Source of the DNA: Acidobacteriaceae bacterium
Lineage (GTDB): Bacteria > Acidobacteriota > Terriglobia > Terriglobales > Acidobacteriaceae
DNA: 8,131 bases
Reading direction: 5' to 3'
NCBI GenBank assembly: GCA_025929125.1
Contig: JAICMT010000053.1
Span: 1-8,131, forward strand
The position numbers were made by a program, and so were the translations under genes. Under the pieces are notes generated by a model. The model was not told where the DNA came from. It saw only the letters and a list, made by a program, of their open reading frames with translations, and did no database searches. This document shows, piece after piece, positions 7,009 through 8,131 of the stretch (position 1 is its first letter; every line of letters begins with the position of its first letter).

Positions 7009-7085
7009 TGGTGGCCCGGGCAGGAGTCCAACCTGCGACCTTCGCGTTAGGAGTGCGCCGCTCTATGCAACTGAGCTACCGGGCC
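7009..7085 (-). tRNA. tRNA-Arg (anticodon CCU), CCA encoded
   Basis: Read on the minus strand from 7085, the parts are: acceptor GGCCCGG pairing perfectly with CCGGGCC; D arm GCTC/GAGC with loop AGTTGCATA; anticodon loop CTCCTAA (7047-7053) with anticodon CCT at 7049-7051; variable AGGTC; T stem GCAGG/CCTGC with loop TTGGACT; discriminator A73; and genomic CCA (7009-7011). A20 and C35, known arginine identity elements in bacteria, are present, as are T8-A14 and the G15-C48 Levitt pair. Two oddities: position 19 is C and position 56 is G, the reverse of the near-universal G19-C56, and the anticodon stem keeps only three central pairs (28-42, 29-41, 30-40) with G27/A43 and A31/C39 mismatched. 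It reads AGG codons. No integrase or attachment duplication is seen. Confidence 0.93.
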
Positions 7086-7125
7086 TTTTAGTTAGTGTAA
7101 CTGGTAAACTGAGAGTGGAGAACTT
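7086..7125. promoter_or_regulatory. 40-bp divergent gap between tRNA-Arg and ispG
   Basis: This short A+T-rich gap separates the divergent tRNA and ispG. On the minus strand TACACT (complement of 7094-7099) is a -10-like match placed so that transcription would begin at or just before the tRNA 5' end. On the plus strand TAAACT (7105-7110) is a weak -10-like match for ispG; if real, its -35 region would lie in the tRNA gene end. No good -35 is visible for either. AGTTA-GTG-TAACT (7090-7102) is a small inverted repeat. GGAG at 7117-7120 is the ispG ribosome-binding site, 5 nt before the ATG. Confidence 0.3.
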
Positions 7126-8131
7126 ATGCCCCAGATACAGCGTCGGCGCGCCGTTTCCGTCAAGATTGGATCTATAACGGTAGGCCCGGATGCACCGGTT
7201 GTCGTGCAGTCTATGACCAACACGGATACCGCCAACGTGGAATCCACGGTCCAGCAGATTGCTGCGCTTGCTCGCGCCGGCTCAGAACTGGTGCGCATAA
7301 CCGTGAACACCGAAGAGGCCGCCAGAGCCGTCCCCGCAATTGTGGAGGGCGTGCGCTCCAAGGGTTGGAGCACTCCCATCGTAGGGGATTTCCACTACAA
7401 CGGGCATATCCTACTCACAAAATACCCCGCCACCGCCGAGGCGCTGGACAAGTATCGGATCAATCCGGGCAATGTCTCCATCGGCCGCAAAGACGATGAC
7501 AACTTCCGCACTATGGTCGAGGTCGCCGTAAAGCACCAGAAGCCGGTCCGCATCGGCGTGAACTGGGGTTCGCTCGACCAGGCGCTTCTGACGCGAATGA
7601 TGGACGAGAACTCGAAATCGACGGTCCCGCAACCAGCCCGGGACGTCATGATGGAAGCGATGGTCGTGTCCGCTCTCGATAACGCCGCGGCAGCCGAACG
7701 CTACGGCCTCCGTCGTGACCAGATCATTCTCAGCGCAAAGGTCTCTGGCGTCTGCGATCTGATCGACGTCTACACCGAACTCGCCCGGCGCTGCGACTAT
7801 GCCCTGCACCTCGGGCTCACAGAAGCGGGTATGGGCATGAAGGGAGTTGTCGCGTCCACCGCAGGGCTAGCCCCGCTGCTTCTCGCTGGAATCGGCGACA
7901 CCATCCGCGTATCCCTTACCCCCACACCGGGCGGAGACCGTGCAGAAGAGGTTCGCTGCGCGCAGCAGATTCTTCAGTCGCTCGGCATCCGAAGCTTCAT
8001 GCCGCAGGTGACCAGTTGCCCAGGCTGCGGCCGCACAACTTCCACCTACTTTCAGGAGCTCGCAGAGCGCATTCAGGCATATCTGGTGGAACAAATGCCC
8101 GAATGGAAGAAGCAGTATCCAGGCGTCGAAG
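7126..8131 (+). CDS. ispG: 4-hydroxy-3-methylbut-2-enyl diphosphate synthase IspG (GcpE), 3' truncated by window end
   Basis: IspG is the [4Fe-4S] enzyme that reductively opens the cyclic diphosphate MEcPP to HMBPP, the penultimate step of the MEP isoprenoid pathway, in the cytoplasm. The frame is open from ATG 7126 to the window end (335 complete codons). The TIM-barrel domain is clear: [20 protein letters not shown] (26-45), [13 protein letters not shown] (54-66), [15 protein letters not shown] (83-97), [13 protein letters not shown] (112-124), RIGVNWGSL (142-150), [14 protein letters not shown] (228-241) and [17 protein letters not shown] (256-272). The reductase-like domain starts with SCPGCGRT, giving cluster ligands Cys298 and Cys301; the third cysteine and the catalytic glutamate lie beyond the window. 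[18 protein letters not shown] followed by TPTPGGDR is the same form seen in alphaproteobacterial IspG. GGAG at 5-nt spacing supports the start. Confidence 0.96.
   Translation, partial: MPQIQRRRAVSVKIGSITVGPDAPVVVQSMTNTDTANVESTVQQIAALARAGSELVRITVNTEEAARAVPAIVEGVRSKGWSTPIVGDFHYNGHILLTKYPATAEALDKYRINPGNVSIGRKDDDNFRTMVEVAVKHQKPVRIGVNWGSLDQALLTRMMDENSKSTVPQPARDVMMEAMVVSALDNAAAAERYGLRRDQIILSAKVSGVCDLIDVYTELARRCDYALHLGLTEAGMGMKGVVASTAGLAPLLLAGIGDTIRVSLTPTPGGDRAEEVRCAQQILQSLGIRSFMPQVTSCPGCGRTTSTYFQELAERIQAYLVEQMPEWKKQYPGVE

Noticed and set aside
6960..7031. N-terminal extension of the cytochrome up to an ATG at 7031 (24 more residues).
   Set aside because: It would overlap the 3' end of the tRNA gene, has no resemblance to the family, and would push the lipoprotein signal to residue 64, far from the N-terminus.
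7009..7085. tRNA-Arg as an integration site of a genomic island.
   Set aside because: No integrase, direct repeat of the tRNA 3' end or change in gene character is visible; both neighbours are chromosomal housekeeping-type genes.
1..8131. CRISPR arrays, insertion sequences, toxin-antitoxin or phage genes.
   Set aside because: No repeated spacer-like units, transposase or integrase motifs, or terminal inverted repeats were seen on either strand.

Overview
The window looks like a piece of an Acidobacteriota chromosome, most likely class Terriglobia. The clues are an Oar-like TonB-dependent receptor with a very Asn/Gly/Ser-rich barrel, a secreted GH105-type glycosidase, an IclR-type HTH fused to a sugar-binding domain, and an ActE-type (alternative complex III) cytochrome lipoprotein. 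G+C is moderately high. No mobile element, CRISPR array or rRNA is visible. This placement is inferred from protein character; no search was run.

Layout from left to right. (1) 2-1528 (+): the C-terminal 508 residues of a TonB-dependent outer-membrane receptor, followed by a strong intrinsic terminator (1571-1612). (2) 1655-3007 (+): a secreted GH88/GH105-family hydrolase, probably an unsaturated rhamnogalacturonyl hydrolase. (3) 3016-4576 (-): a two-gene unit, lpxD followed 16 nt later by a MobB-like P-loop NTPase. The NTPase converges on the GH105 gene with 8 bp between the stop codons. (4) 4577-4696: a 120-bp divergent regulatory region with two perfect palindromes. (5) 4697-5788 (+): an IclR-HTH/periplasmic-binding-protein-type regulator. 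(6) 5847-6959 (-): a two-haem cytochrome c made of an ActE-like module joined by a low-complexity linker to a second class I cytochrome c module. (7) 7009-7085 (-): tRNA-Arg(CCU) with encoded CCA and an unusual reversed 19-56 tertiary pair. (8) 7126 to the window end (+): the first 335 codons of ispG.

The receptor and the GH105 enzyme could work together in pectin (rhamnogalacturonan) use, and the sugar-sensor regulator 1.7 kb away could belong to the same programme, but only proximity supports this. lpxD (lipid A), ispG (isoprenoids) and the tRNA are housekeeping genes in isolated positions. The cytochrome gene is separated from any actABCD genes within this window.

The items most worth a second look are the C19-G56 swap in the tRNA, the orphan two-haem ActE fusion, the IclR-HTH/sugar-binding fusion with a palindrome over its likely promoter, and the MobB-like NTPase coupled to lpxD. 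I did not find clear evidence of a wholly new multi-gene system.
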